DNA of 64,000 nucleotides from Lachnospiraceae bacterium (GTDB taxonomy: Bacteria > Bacillota > Clostridia > Lachnospirales > Lachnospiraceae), in NCBI GenBank assembly GCA_024690605.1, contig JAILOV010000008.1, positions 56,632 to 120,631 on the forward strand, written 5' to 3'. The position numbers and the translations under genes are program-made. Below the pieces are notes generated by a model. It had not been told where the DNA came from. It saw only the letters and a program-made list of their open reading frames with translations, and made no database searches. Shown one piece after another: positions 14,978 to 23,387 of this stretch (its first letter is position 1; each line of letters starts with the position of its first letter).

Positions 14978-16285
14978 TCATGCGTTCAAAAGCCACGCCG
15001 CGCAGCCATGTGCGGGAAGCGTGACAGTCAGTGCCGCGCCGTCGGGATCCGGTTCACCGCCGTTTTCCGCCGCTTCGGAGAGAGCGGTCGTATTTCCGGT
15101 CCACAGCTCTGTCGCTGAACGGAGCACTGTGAGCGGTTCGAGATCGGCGGGGTTTATTTCTACACGGCTTTCTTTTTCGCCCAGATTGAAAACGGCGGCG
15201 TACTGCTTACCGCTGCCGTCGGCAGAAAGTGCCGTCCAGAGAACCGTTTCGACGCCGTTCACATCACGGCGCCAGACCTGATGTGCGTGGCGGGCCTGTT
15301 CGTGCATGGCGAGGATCCCGCGGTTCGTCAGCAGTTTTTCCGTGAAGTCATCGAGTTTGGTGAGCTCGCCGCCGATCATGAGCGGTGCCCGGAAGATCGC
15401 CCACAGTGTCATCATGGTGCGCTGTTCGTCTTCCGTGAAGGCGGTCCGGTTGTCAGGGCTCACATTCTGCAGGATCGCACCGACCGGCAGCATGTCCGCG
15501 TCGGGATAGCAGCCGGGCCCGGTGTGGATCGACCACTTCTCGCAGCGTTCAAACATGGCGTAGAGCAGCTCCCATTTATCCCAGAAGTCATCGGTGATCC
15601 GCCACATCTGCGCGCACTGCTTGTAGAGCTCCGCCTTTTCCAGCAGCGCCGGTCCCGGAGACAGGCTCAGGACCATTTCGCGTCCGCAGTTTTTCACGCA
15701 GTCGGAGAGGAGCAGCAGCTCCTCTTCCTCGTGCGGGAGTTCCCGGCAGATGTCGTCGCACTTGATAAAATCCACACCCCAGGACGCGTAGAGCGCGAAG
15801 ATGCTTTCGTACCACGCGCGTGCGCCTTCCTTTTTCGGATCGACGCCGTACATATCGGTGTTCCAGGCGCAGATGCTGTTCGTCTTTGCGACCTGACGTG
15901 CCGTCCGGTCTGTGCCGAGCACGGGGGTGTTCCGGTGAACCGCCTGTCTGGGGATGCCACGCATGATGTGGATGCCGAACTTCAGTCCCAGGGAATGCAC
16001 ATATTCCGCCAATGGGCCGAAGCCCTTCCCGTCCGCGGCGGACGGGAAACGGTTTACGGCGGGCATCAGCCGCCCATACGCATCCATGGTCAGATCGGCA
16101 AACGGGTCGTAATCATGCGAAGACGCCGAGGGCTGATACCACTGGATGTCGACGACCACATATTCCCAGCCGAAGGTCTTGAGTTTTTCCGCCATGACCG
16201 CGGCATTGACGCGGACGGTCTTTTCATCGACGGAGGGACCGTAGCAGTCCCAGCTGTTCCAGCCCATGGGTGATCTTGTCAGCAT
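14978..16285 (-). CDS. GH27-family glycosidase (alpha-galactosidase type)
   Basis: A 435-residue enzyme without signal peptide, so cytoplasmic. It opens with the family signature PMGWNSWDCYG, has the barrel strand YVVVDIQWY, the nucleophile Asp177 (FIKCDD) and the acid/base Asp in RITDDFWD (232 or 233), then a C-terminal beta domain. Family 27 cleaves alpha-galactosides or alpha-N-acetylgalactosaminides; some members act on beta-L-arabinopyranosides, so the sugar is not certain. It begins 12 bases after the binding-protein gene, making it the last gene of an operon with a polar-amino-acid-type importer. AAAGGAG precedes the start. Confidence 0.9.
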   Translation of the reverse strand: MLTRSPMGWNSWDCYGPSVDEKTVRVNAAVMAEKLKTFGWEYVVVDIQWYQPSASSHDYDPFADLTMDAYGRLMPAVNRFPSAADGKGFGPLAEYVHSLGLKFGIHIMRGIPRQAVHRNTPVLGTDRTARQVAKTNSICAWNTDMYGVDPKKEGARAWYESIFALYASWGVDFIKCDDICRELPHEEEELLLLSDCVKNCGREMVLSLSPGPALLEKAELYKQCAQMWRITDDFWDKWELLYAMFERCEKWSIHTGPGCYPDADMLPVGAILQNVSPDNRTAFTEDEQRTMMTLWAIFRAPLMIGGELTKLDDFTEKLLTNRGILAMHEQARHAHQVWRRDVNGVETVLWTALSADGSGKQYAAVFNLGEKESRVEINPADLEPLTVLRSATELWTGNTTALSEAAENGGEPDPDGAALTVTLPAHGCAAWLLNA

Positions 16286-16297
16286 GCTGCACTCCTT

Positions 16298-17119
16298 TCA
16301 GTTGTTATTCGTGATGTCCGAGCCGAAGTATTTTGTCGAAATCTCCGAAAGCCGTCCTTCGGCGCGCAGCTCGTCGATCGCCTTGTCCACCGCTTCCTTA
16401 AAGGCGGTCTCGCCTTTGCGGATCGGGATACAGACAAGCGATGCGTCCTTTGTCTGCGCAACCTCCTTAAGGGCTGCATCGGGATGAACGCTCATGTAGT
16501 CGTAAAAGGAAACATTGGCGTTTAATGTGGCGTCCGCGCGTCCCGACAGCACAATGTTCATGGTCTCATCGATGGTGTCGACGCCGAGCACATCCTTTAC
16601 GCCGTATTCTCTCGCGATCATCTCATAGGTGCTCGCGATGCTGTTGGTGGTTGTTTTTCCTGCAAGGTCTTCGAAAGAGTTGATGTCCGTGTTGTCGTTC
16701 TTTACGATCAGAGAAGTGTGGATGTAACCGTAGGGTGTAGAAAAATCATATTTCTCGGCGCGCTCGTCGGTAACTTCGACGCCGTTGGCAATGCAGTCGT
16801 AGCGCCCCGCGTCCAGTCCGGCAAACAGTCCGTCCCATTCGCCCTCGACAAACTCGACGGCAACGCCCATCTTTTCGGCGATCCCCTCGGCGACTTCGAC
16901 ATCGAAGCCGACCAGTTTGTCGGTCTCGTCATGGTAGGTCCAGGGGGCCCACTGTCCCTCCATGGCCACGACGATCTTTCCTTTTTCACGCACCTGCGAG
17001 AGCTGATCGGCGGGCGCCGCGGATGATCCCTGCGCGCCGCATGCGGTGAGCGTGACGAGAAGTGCGAGTGCGCTCGAGTTGGCCAGTGCTTTTTTCAGTA
17101 ACAATGCCCGGGTTTTCAT
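16298..17119 (-). CDS. Polar amino-acid-type ABC binding lipoprotein
   Basis: A 273-residue solute-binding protein of the SBP_bac_3 family: signal peptide with lipobox LTAC (Cys27), then KGKIVVAMEGQWAPWTYHDE, GFDVEVAEGIAEKMG and YDFSTPYGYIHTSLIVK, which line the amino-acid pocket in relatives. AAAGGAG precedes the start. It lies between the ATPase gene (42 bases upstream) and the GH27 gene (12 bases downstream). Relatives carry cystine, glutamine, arginine and similar ligands, and some opines or sugar-amino-acid conjugates; the neighbour enzyme hints at a glycosylated ligand, which is inference. Confidence 0.92.
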   Translation of the reverse strand: MKTRALLLKKALANSSALALLVTLTACGAQGSSAAPADQLSQVREKGKIVVAMEGQWAPWTYHDETDKLVGFDVEVAEGIAEKMGVAVEFVEGEWDGLFAGLDAGRYDCIANGVEVTDERAEKYDFSTPYGYIHTSLIVKNDNTDINSFEDLAGKTTTNSIASTYEMIAREYGVKDVLGVDTIDETMNIVLSGRADATLNANVSFYDYMSVHPDAALKEVAQTKDASLVCIPIRKGETAFKEAVDKAIDELRAEGRLSEISTKYFGSDITNNN

Positions 17120-17161
17120 GTTTTTCTCCTTTCCTGTAGAAAAATGTTTATTTTGAATACC

Positions 17162-17935
17162 TCACGGGGAGATATTCTGCACAAAGAGTTTTCCCTGTTC
17201 CGTTTCCGGAGCGGCAAAGAAATCGGCCGAACGCGCATCCTCCGCGATCCGTCCGCCGTCCATGAACAGCACACGGTTCGACGCCTCCCGCGCAAAAGTC
17301 AGTTCATGCGTGACGACAAGCATCGTCATGCCGTCCCGTGCGAGGTCGCGCATGACGGACAGCACCTCGCCGGTAAGCGCCGGATCGAGCGCGCTGGTCG
17401 GTTCGTCGAAATAGATGATCTCGGGAGACAGGGCCAGCGCCCTGGCGATGGCCGCGCGCTGCTTCTGCCCGCCGGAGAGGCTCACGGGAAAGGCGTCCCG
17501 TTTATCCTCCATACCGACACGGACAAGCGCCATGCGCGCGATCTCCACAGCTTCGTCCCGGGGCATCTTTCTGGCGGTGATCAGTCCCTCAGTGACATTC
17601 TGCAGAACCGTCAGGTTCAGGAACAGATTGAATTCCTGAAAAACGAACCCGGTCTTTCTGCGGATGCCGGCGATCTGCTTTGCCGTGATGTGCTGCAGGT
17701 CATAGTCCGTTCCGTCGAGGGTAAAAACGCCGGAATCGGCGCGCTCCAGGAAGTTCAGCGTGCGAAGCAGCGTGGTCTTGCCGACGCCGCTGGGACCGAG
17801 AACGGCCAGACAGTCTCCGGTGTCGACCGAAAAGGAAATCTCCTTCAGGATCGGGGTCCCGCCAAAGGATTTATTCAGATCTTTCACCTGTAGCAGCATG
17901 GGATCTTTACCGTTGTTCCCTTCCTTGTCTTTCAT
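17162..17935 (-). CDS. Polar amino-acid-type ABC transporter ATPase
   Basis: A 257-residue nucleotide-binding subunit with all motifs intact: Walker A GPSGVGKTT, Q-loop VFQEFNLF, signature LSGGQKQR, Walker B IIYFDEPTSALDP and switch His VVTHEL. It energises the importer at the inner face of the membrane. The start is taken at the ATGA overlap with the permease stop (17932-17935), which implies translational coupling; a second in-frame ATG 36 bases downstream is possible. Second gene of the operon permease-ATPase-binding protein-GH27. Confidence 0.95.
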   Translation of the reverse strand: MKDKEGNNGKDPMLLQVKDLNKSFGGTPILKEISFSVDTGDCLAVLGPSGVGKTTLLRTLNFLERADSGVFTLDGTDYDLQHITAKQIAGIRRKTGFVFQEFNLFLNLTVLQNVTEGLITARKMPRDEAVEIARMALVRVGMEDKRDAFPVSLSGGQKQRAAIARALALSPEIIYFDEPTSALDPALTGEVLSVMRDLARDGMTMLVVTHELTFAREASNRVLFMDGGRIAEDARSADFFAAPETEQGKLFVQNISP

Positions 17936-18606
17936 TTATCATCGGCGATATAGGTGCCGAGCCGTTTTTCGCCGACACGCTGCAACTTTGTCAGCACGGT
18001 GCAGAACAGAAGATAGATCAGGCCGACCTCGAGATACAGCGCCAGCGGCTCATAGGTGCGGGCGACGATCCGCTGCGCGCTCATGAACATCTCGGCGACC
18101 GTGATGTTGGCGGCAAGCGATGTGTCCTTGACCATGGCGATCAGAGAATTGGAGAGCGGCGGAAAAGCCGTCCGGAGCGCCTGCGGGATGACGATGCGCC
18201 GCATGATCTGAAACCAGTTCATCCCGACGCAGAATCCCGCCTCGATCTGTCCTTTCGGAACGGCTTCCAGTGCGGCGCGAACGGTCTCGGCGGAATAGGC
18301 TCCCTCGTTGATCGCGAAAACAAGGATCGCGCAGGGGATCGGATCGATCATGACGCCGATGCCGGGAAGTCCGAAGAACACGACATAGAGCTGCACCAGC
18401 AGCGGCGTTCCGCGGATGATCCAGATGTAGAAACGGCAGATGTCCATGAGAATGCGGATGTTCGCAAACTGGATCAGAGCGACCGCCATCGCGATCACCA
18501 GCGCCAGTGCAAAGGAGATAGCAGTGAGCGGGATCGTGAGCGCGAGACCGGGTATGAGAATTTTGGGAAAGGAATCCGCAAGGATCCCCAAAAGCCGTTC
18601 GTTCAT
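17932..18606 (-). CDS. Polar amino-acid-type ABC transporter permease
   Basis: A 224-residue HisM/GlnP-type permease with five helices and the EAA loop VRAALEAVPKGQIEAGFCVG followed by QIMRRIVIPQA. The start at 18606 is chosen because an AGGGGA site lies just upstream; a much longer frame to 18750 would run back through the promoter. Only one permease gene is present, so it should act as a homodimer. It heads the operon and is read from a promoter at 18629-18657 whose -35 lies inside a LacI-type operator. Confidence 0.93.
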   Translation of the reverse strand: MNERLLGILADSFPKILIPGLALTIPLTAISFALALVIAMAVALIQFANIRILMDICRFYIWIIRGTPLLVQLYVVFFGLPGIGVMIDPIPCAILVFAINEGAYSAETVRAALEAVPKGQIEAGFCVGMNWFQIMRRIVIPQALRTAFPPLSNSLIAMVKDTSLAANITVAEMFMSAQRIVARTYEPLALYLEVGLIYLLFCTVLTKLQRVGEKRLGTYIADDK

Positions 18607-18628
18607 CCATGTTCCCCTCATGCATAAT

Positions 18629-18657
18629 AACATAGCATACCCGGGGAAAAATCGCAA
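18629..18657 (-). promoter_or_regulatory. Promoter of the ABC/GH27 operon
   Basis: Minus strand TTGCGA (18652-18657), 17-base spacer, TATGTT (18629-18634). The -35 overlaps the operator at 18653-18666. Confidence 0.65.
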
Positions 18658-18666
18658 TCGGTTGCA
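18653..18666. promoter_or_regulatory. LacI-type operator between divergent operons
   Basis: CGCAATCGGTTGCA, a dyad with GCAA/TTGC arms and a central CG, the usual form for LacI-family operators. It covers the -35 of the leftward promoter and abuts or overlaps the likely -35 (TTGCAT) of the rightward one. Close copies stand at 21141 and 22309. Confidence 0.65.
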
Positions 18667-18691
18667 TGTTGCTCCGCACTGTGTTAAAAAC
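18663..18691 (+). promoter_or_regulatory. Probable promoter of the GH2 gene
   Basis: TTGCAT (18663-18668), 17-base spacer, TAAAAA (18686-18691). Modest match; supported by position in the divergent gap. Confidence 0.45.
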
Positions 18692-18742
18692 GGAACAGGA
18701 AGAGTGAAGCGGGCGTACCGGACGGGTGCGCGGAGGTGCCTT

Positions 18743-21109
18743 ATGGACACGAAGAGGATCCTTTTATCGGCAGACTGGCGTTTCCACTACGGGGACTGCC
18801 CGGAGGCGTGGTACGCCGGATATGATGACCGCTCCTGGGAACGCGTGACGTTGCCCCATGATTTTGCCGTCTGCGCGCCGTTCTCGGAGGAACACGCGAG
18901 CGGTACCGGGTATCTGCGCGGCGGAACGGCGTGGTATCGCGTGCGTTTCGTGATCCCCGAGGAATGCCGCGGCAGATCCGTGCGTATCGCTTTTGACGGT
19001 GTCTACAAAAACAGTCAGGTCTGGTGCAATTCCTGTTATCTGGGGAAGCGTCCGAGCGGATACGCGCCCTTTTCCTATGACATCACCCATTGTGCACGTT
19101 TCGGGCAGGAGGGAAACGTGCTCTGTGTGCGCGTTTCCCATGAGGACATTTCGGATTCCCGCTGGTATACAGGCAGCGGCATCACAAGACCCGTGATGCT
19201 GATCGTCGAGGAACGGGTGCATCCCGCGGACGGCGGGGTGTTTTTCTACACGGGGGAGATCGATCTTTTTGCGGATGACGCGGAGAGACCGGCACCTGCC
19301 CGTGCGAAAAAGGCAGCCCTGCATCTGCGGGTCTGTCTGAAAAATGACAGCGATACGGAGCAGACAGCGGAGATCCTGGCCGGGCTGGAGCCGGTTTTGT
19401 CTAAGGATCGGGCGGCGTACGGGTATTTTGCAAAACCGTCAGGACCGGAAGATCCGATATCGGAGGATCGCTTCCGTTTTCCCGCGGAAACGGTCACGAT
19501 CCCGCCGCATGGCGAGACGGTTTCCGTACTGTCCGGTACGATCCTGTCACCGCGCCTGTGGTCTCCGAAGGATCCGCAGCTGTACAGTCTTTCCGTTGCG
19601 CTCAAGGGAAAAGGGGGATCGTATCTGGCCGTACGGTTCTCCGTCGGGATCCGCGATCTGCGTTTCGATCCGGATCAGGGATTCTTCCTGAACGGCATCC
19701 CGACGAAACTCAGGGGTGTCTGCGTGCATGAGGATGCCGGCTGCCTCGGGGCGGCCGTACCGCGGGAGGTGTGGGAACGCCGGCTGGAACTCCTGAAGGC
19801 ATGCGGCACCAATGCCATCCGCATGAGCCACAATCCCCACGCGGACGAGCTGTACACCCTCTGCGATGAGATGGGATTTTTCGTGATGGATGAAGCCTTT
19901 GACGAGTGGGAGAATCCCAAGAACAAATGGTGGCACGGGCACAATGTCTATCCGCCCAGGCATCAGGGAAGCTATGAGGATTTTCCCGCGTGGCACGAGA
20001 CGGATCTGCGCGCCATGGTCAGGCGCGGCAGAAATCACCCGTCGATCATCCTGTGGAGCATCGGCAATGAGATCGACTATCCCAACGATCCTTACTGTCA
20101 TCCGATGTTCGGGGAGATGACCGGCAACAACGACGCCAACAAGCCCGCCGCGGAGCGGCGCTTCGATCCGGACAAGCCGAACATGGAGCGTCTGGCTGTG
20201 ATCGCCCGGGAACTGGCGGCGATCGTGCGGGACGAGGACAACACAAGGGAGGTGACGATCGCTGCGGCGTTTCCGGAGCTCTCCACAAGGATCGGTTTCA
20301 TCGACGCGATCCGTGTGGTCGGCTACAACTACAGGGAACAGTTCTACACGGAGGATCACGCGCGGTTTCCGGACAAGGTTTTCCTCGGAAGCGAGAACGG
20401 GCACGGAGAAGAGGCCTGGCGGGCTGTCGCGGACAACGGATTCATCTGCGGACAGTTCTTGTGGACCGGGATCGACTATCTCGGAGAAGCCCACGGATGG
20501 CCGGTACACGGATCTCCCGCGGGACTTCTGACGACGGCGGGATTCCCGAAGGCGCGCTATTTTGAGCGGAAACGGATCTGGGCAGATTCCGTGGCAGAAG
20601 ATGCGGGAAATGACAGGTTCGGAAGTTCGGATGAGAACCGGGATCCCGGAGATCCGGCCGGGGGATCCGAAAGCGCCGTACGGGAATACCCGGACGCGGA
20701 CGGATGGCGGATCACGATCGAAGGGACGTCAGCGGAGGATGACGGACGCGCGGACACGGATCCCGCCGCACGCTGCAGGGCCGTCTTCTGGCGTCCTCTG
20801 CGGGCGGATGCCGGCAAAGAAGCCGGCGAAAGATGGCGGAAAAGAACGGAGGAGACCGGCTTTGTCGGACAGATCCTGATCTCGCTGGTCGATGCGGACG
20901 ATCTGCCCGTGCGGGATCACGACCGCGTGATCGCTGTGCGCGTCGAGGGTCCCGGGGAACTGATCGGTCTGGATAACGGCGATCTGTCGGACAACACGCC
21001 GTTTACCGAAACGGCCCGGCGGACGACGGAGGGAAATCTGGCGGCTTATGTGCGGCGTACGGGAGAGGGCGCGATCGGGATCACCGTGACGGAAAAAGAA
21101 AACGCTTGA
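18743..21109 (+). CDS. Beta-galactosidase-like glycoside hydrolase, family 2
   Basis: A 788-residue cytoplasmic enzyme. The start at 18743 (MDTKRILLSADWRFHYGD) follows GGAGG at good spacing and opens exactly on the GH2 sugar-binding domain; an upstream in-frame extension crosses the promoter and is rejected. Order: sugar-binding jelly roll (1-190), immunoglobulin-like domain (200-330), TIM barrel (from FDPDQGFFLNGIPTKLRGV). Acid/base Glu443 (WSIGNEIDYP) and nucleophile Glu551 (LGSENG). The sequence SPAGLLTTAGFPK after the barrel is typical of the group with a C-terminal beta domain. Likely beta-galactosidase, but GH2 also holds glucuronidases and mannosidases; context favours galactose. Confidence 0.9.
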   Translation: MDTKRILLSADWRFHYGDCPEAWYAGYDDRSWERVTLPHDFAVCAPFSEEHASGTGYLRGGTAWYRVRFVIPEECRGRSVRIAFDGVYKNSQVWCNSCYLGKRPSGYAPFSYDITHCARFGQEGNVLCVRVSHEDISDSRWYTGSGITRPVMLIVEERVHPADGGVFFYTGEIDLFADDAERPAPARAKKAALHLRVCLKNDSDTEQTAEILAGLEPVLSKDRAAYGYFAKPSGPEDPISEDRFRFPAETVTIPPHGETVSVLSGTILSPRLWSPKDPQLYSLSVALKGKGGSYLAVRFSVGIRDLRFDPDQGFFLNGIPTKLRGVCVHEDAGCLGAAVPREVWERRLELLKACGTNAIRMSHNPHADELYTLCDEMGFFVMDEAFDEWENPKNKWWHGHNVYPPRHQGSYEDFPAWHETDLRAMVRRGRNHPSIILWSIGNEIDYPNDPYCHPMFGEMTGNNDANKPAAERRFDPDKPNMERLAVIARELAAIVRDEDNTREVTIAAAFPELSTRIGFIDAIRVVGYNYREQFYTEDHARFPDKVFLGSENGHGEEAWRAVADNGFICGQFLWTGIDYLGEAHGWPVHGSPAGLLTTAGFPKARYFERKRIWADSVAEDAGNDRFGSSDENRDPGDPAGGSESAVREYPDADGWRITIEGTSAEDDGRADTDPAARCRAVFWRPLRADAGKEAGERWRKRTEETGFVGQILISLVDADDLPVRDHDRVIAVRVEGPGELIGLDNGDLSDNTPFTETARRTTEGNLAAYVRRTGEGAIGITVTEKENA

Positions 21110-21134
21110 CAGATGGTCGGGCGTTTTTTATCAT
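21106..21134 (+). promoter_or_regulatory. Promoter of the LacI-family regulator
   Basis: TTGACA (21106-21111, overlapping the GH2 stop codon), 17-base spacer, TATCAT (21129-21134). Confidence 0.75.
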
Positions 21135-21140
21135 GTTTCA

Positions 21141-21154
21141 TGAAACCGGTTGCA
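21141..21154. promoter_or_regulatory. LacI-type operator at the regulator's own promoter
   Basis: TGAAACCGGTTGCA, a dyad centred on CCGG, placed at the expected transcription start of the regulator gene; suggests negative autoregulation. Confidence 0.7.
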
Positions 21155-21205
21155 GGCACGCGCGGCGCGTTGATCGGACCGGCGGGTCAGGAAAACGGAT
21201 ACGTG

Positions 21206-22237
21206 ATGAAGGATAAGACGATAACAATCTATGATATCGCACAGGAAGCGGGGGTTTCTCCGTCGACGGTGTCGCGCGTGCTCACGGGCAACGCGCATGT
21301 ACGCCGCGAGAAAAGAGAGCGCGTACAGAATCTGATCGACAAGTATAATTTCGTGCCCAACGCGCTGGCTAAGGGCCTTTCCGACACCATGACCCGGTCG
21401 CTCGGCGTTGTCGCCGCGGACATCCGCAATCCGTTCTACGCCGCCGTGTTCATGGCGTGTGAGCAGGCGGCGGAACGCCTCGGCTACACGATCGGTCTGT
21501 TCAATTCATTAAACCGCGTGGAAAACGAGGAGGAGCAGATCGAGAAATTCAGGCAGCAGAAGACCGACGCCATCATCCTGCTCGGCGGGCGGGTGGATGA
21601 TCTTGTGACGAACACGCAGTTTGCCGAGCATGTGCGCGATGTCTGCCGGACCACACCGGTGGTCGTCACCGGCAAGCTTGACCGGACACCGTGCTACAGT
21701 GTGCGGATCGACGCTTCAGCTGCCATGCGCCAGCTCATGGATCATCTGTTTTCGTTTGGGCATGAGCGGATCGCCATGATCGGCGGAAGGCTCGATGTCA
21801 CCTCCACCTATGAGAAATATCAGACCTACAGCGCCATGCTGCATGAGCGGGGCATCCGTGAAAACGGGGAATATGTCGTGAGCGGCGGCTATGATTATCA
21901 GTCCGGCTATGACGGGATGAACCGCATCTTTGCTCTTCGCGAGCGGCCGACAGCTGTCGTTGCGATCAACGATTTTGCCGCGACCGGGATCCTGCGCAGC
22001 ATCATCGAGCACGGGCTGTCCGTGCCGGATGACATTTCCGTGGTCAGCTTCGACAACACCTATCTCTCGGAGCTGACGATCCCGAAGCTCACCACGACGG
22101 ACTATGACTATGATCATTTCGGCAGGCTGATCGCGGAGACGGCGATCGCTGCCGCAGAACACAGAGAACCGGATCCCGAGGTCAGGGTCGGCACGACGCT
22201 CGTTGTGCGCGAATCCAGCGGACCGGCGTCGGTATAA
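21206..22237 (+). CDS. LacI-family regulator of the galactoside genes
   Basis: A 343-residue repressor: LacI helix-turn-helix at the N-terminus (TIYDIAQEAGVSPSTVSRVL, residues 5-24), hinge helix NALAKGLS, and a periplasmic-binding-like effector domain with the late motif SFDNTYLSELTIPKLTT. The start is ATG 21206, or GTG 21203 just before it; AGGA lies at 21189. The upstream region holds its promoter and an operator-like dyad that also occurs at 18653 and 22309, so it probably controls itself, the divergent GH2 and ABC/GH27 units, and the sugar importer. Effector unknown, presumably a galactoside. Confidence 0.93.
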   Translation: MKDKTITIYDIAQEAGVSPSTVSRVLTGNAHVRREKRERVQNLIDKYNFVPNALAKGLSDTMTRSLGVVAADIRNPFYAAVFMACEQAAERLGYTIGLFNSLNRVENEEEQIEKFRQQKTDAIILLGGRVDDLVTNTQFAEHVRDVCRTTPVVVTGKLDRTPCYSVRIDASAAMRQLMDHLFSFGHERIAMIGGRLDVTSTYEKYQTYSAMLHERGIRENGEYVVSGGYDYQSGYDGMNRIFALRERPTAVVAINDFAATGILRSIIEHGLSVPDDISVVSFDNTYLSELTIPKLTTTDYDYDHFGRLIAETAIAAAEHREPDPEVRVGTTLVVRESSGPASV

Positions 22238-22273
22238 ATCCCGGGATAGTTTTGAATGTTTTGAAAAAGGGAC

Positions 22274-22302
22274 TTGACGGATTGTACAAAATGCACTAAG
22301 AT
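22274..22302 (+). promoter_or_regulatory. Promoter of the CUT1 sugar importer
   Basis: TTGACG (22274-22279), 17-base spacer, TAAGAT (22297-22302). Confidence 0.65.
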
Positions 22303-22338
22303 TATTCTTGAAATCGGTTGCATAAAGACAAAATGCAC
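22286..22338 (+). repeat. 11-base direct repeat flanking the operator
   Basis: ACAAAATGCAC occurs at 22286-22296 and 22328-22338, a start-to-start distance of 42 bases (about four helical turns). The pair brackets the -10 and the LacI-type operator. Confidence 0.7.
22309..22322. promoter_or_regulatory. LacI-type operator upstream of the sugar importer
   Basis: TGAAATCGGTTGCA, differing at one position from the site at 21141, six bases after the -10, as expected for a blocking operator. Confidence 0.7.
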
Positions 22339-22382
22339 AAACACAACGCGTCGGTACAGGTCGAGAGACGGGGGTGCTGCAG

Positions 22383-23339
22383 ATGGCAAAGAAGGAACAG
22401 AGAGCGATAACCGCGCCGGCAAAAAAGAAGAATGTCTTCCAGATCCTCTGGCGTTACCGCGTGCTAGAGCTGATGTGCCTTCCGGCCGTGGTCTTCTTTT
22501 TCCTGTTCAGCTACATGCCGATGCCGGGCATCTATGTCGCATTCGTGAAGTATAACTACCGCAAGGGGATCTTCGGCAGCAAATTCGTGGGCCTGAAGAA
22601 TTTTGAGTTCCTCGCGGAATCCGGCAAGCTCTTCACCCTCACGAGAAACACTGTTCTCTACAATCTCGCGTTCATCCTGCTGGGCAATCTCCTCGCGGTC
22701 TTTGTCGCGATCCTGTTAAACGAGATCCGCTCCAAGTGGTTCAAGAAATTCTCTCAGACGCTGATGTTCCTGCCTTACTTTATCTCGCAGGTTCTGGTGG
22801 GTCTGCTTGTTTACAGTCTCCTGAACTATGATACCGGTTTCGTGAATGAGGTCCTGCTCGCGCTGGGCAGGGAAAAGTGGCAGCCCTATTCCGATCCGAA
22901 TGTGTGGCCCGTGCTTCTCGTGATCATCCATCTGTGGCAGCAGACCGGCTACAATTCGGTGGTCTATTTTGCGGCGATCTGCGGCATCGATGCCGAGATC
23001 ATCGAGGCAGCCAAGGTCGACGGAGCCAACGCCTTTCAGCGGATCCGCTACATCATCCTGCCGTCGCTGCGTCCCACGATCGTCATCCTCCTGCTGTTTG
23101 CTCTGGGCGGGATCGTGCGCGGCAACTTCGGCATGTTCTGGAACATCATCGGCACCAACCCGATGCTCTATGACACCACGGATATCATCGAAACCTTTGT
23201 TTACCGCGCGACAATGAGTGACTTCAACTTCTCAACCGCCTCGGCGGTCGGCTTCTACCAGTCGGTGGTGGGCTTCGTGATCGTGATGATCGCCAACTTC
23301 ATCATCAAGAAGATCGAACCCGACTACTCGCTGTTCTGA
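22383..23339 (+). CDS. CUT1 sugar ABC permease, LplB/UgpA type
   Basis: A 318-residue permease with six helices and the EAA loop (EIIEAAKVDGANAFQRIRYI, then LPSLRP) that docks on the ATPase. ATG 22383 is chosen because GGGGGTG lies at proper distance; a GTG nine bases upstream overlaps that site. LplB-type permeases import complex oligosaccharides in Firmicutes together with a YtcP/YesQ-type partner and a large lipoprotein, which are the next two genes. No ATPase gene is present, so a shared MsmX-like ATPase encoded elsewhere is presumed. Confidence 0.93.
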   Translation: MAKKEQRAITAPAKKKNVFQILWRYRVLELMCLPAVVFFFLFSYMPMPGIYVAFVKYNYRKGIFGSKFVGLKNFEFLAESGKLFTLTRNTVLYNLAFILLGNLLAVFVAILLNEIRSKWFKKFSQTLMFLPYFISQVLVGLLVYSLLNYDTGFVNEVLLALGREKWQPYSDPNVWPVLLVIIHLWQQTGYNSVVYFAAICGIDAEIIEAAKVDGANAFQRIRYIILPSLRPTIVILLLFALGGIVRGNFGMFWNIIGTNPMLYDTTDIIETFVYRATMSDFNFSTASAVGFYQSVVGFVIVMIANFIIKKIEPDYSLF

Positions 23340-23387
23340 GGAAGCAGCCGAAGACACGCAGTCATCCGGAAAGAAGAGGACAGGATC

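Noticed and set aside
18440..18742. In-frame N-terminal extension of the GH2 enzyme
   Set aside because: It would cross the divergent promoters and operator and lies antisense to the permease gene; the GH2 fold begins at 18743 behind a ribosome site.
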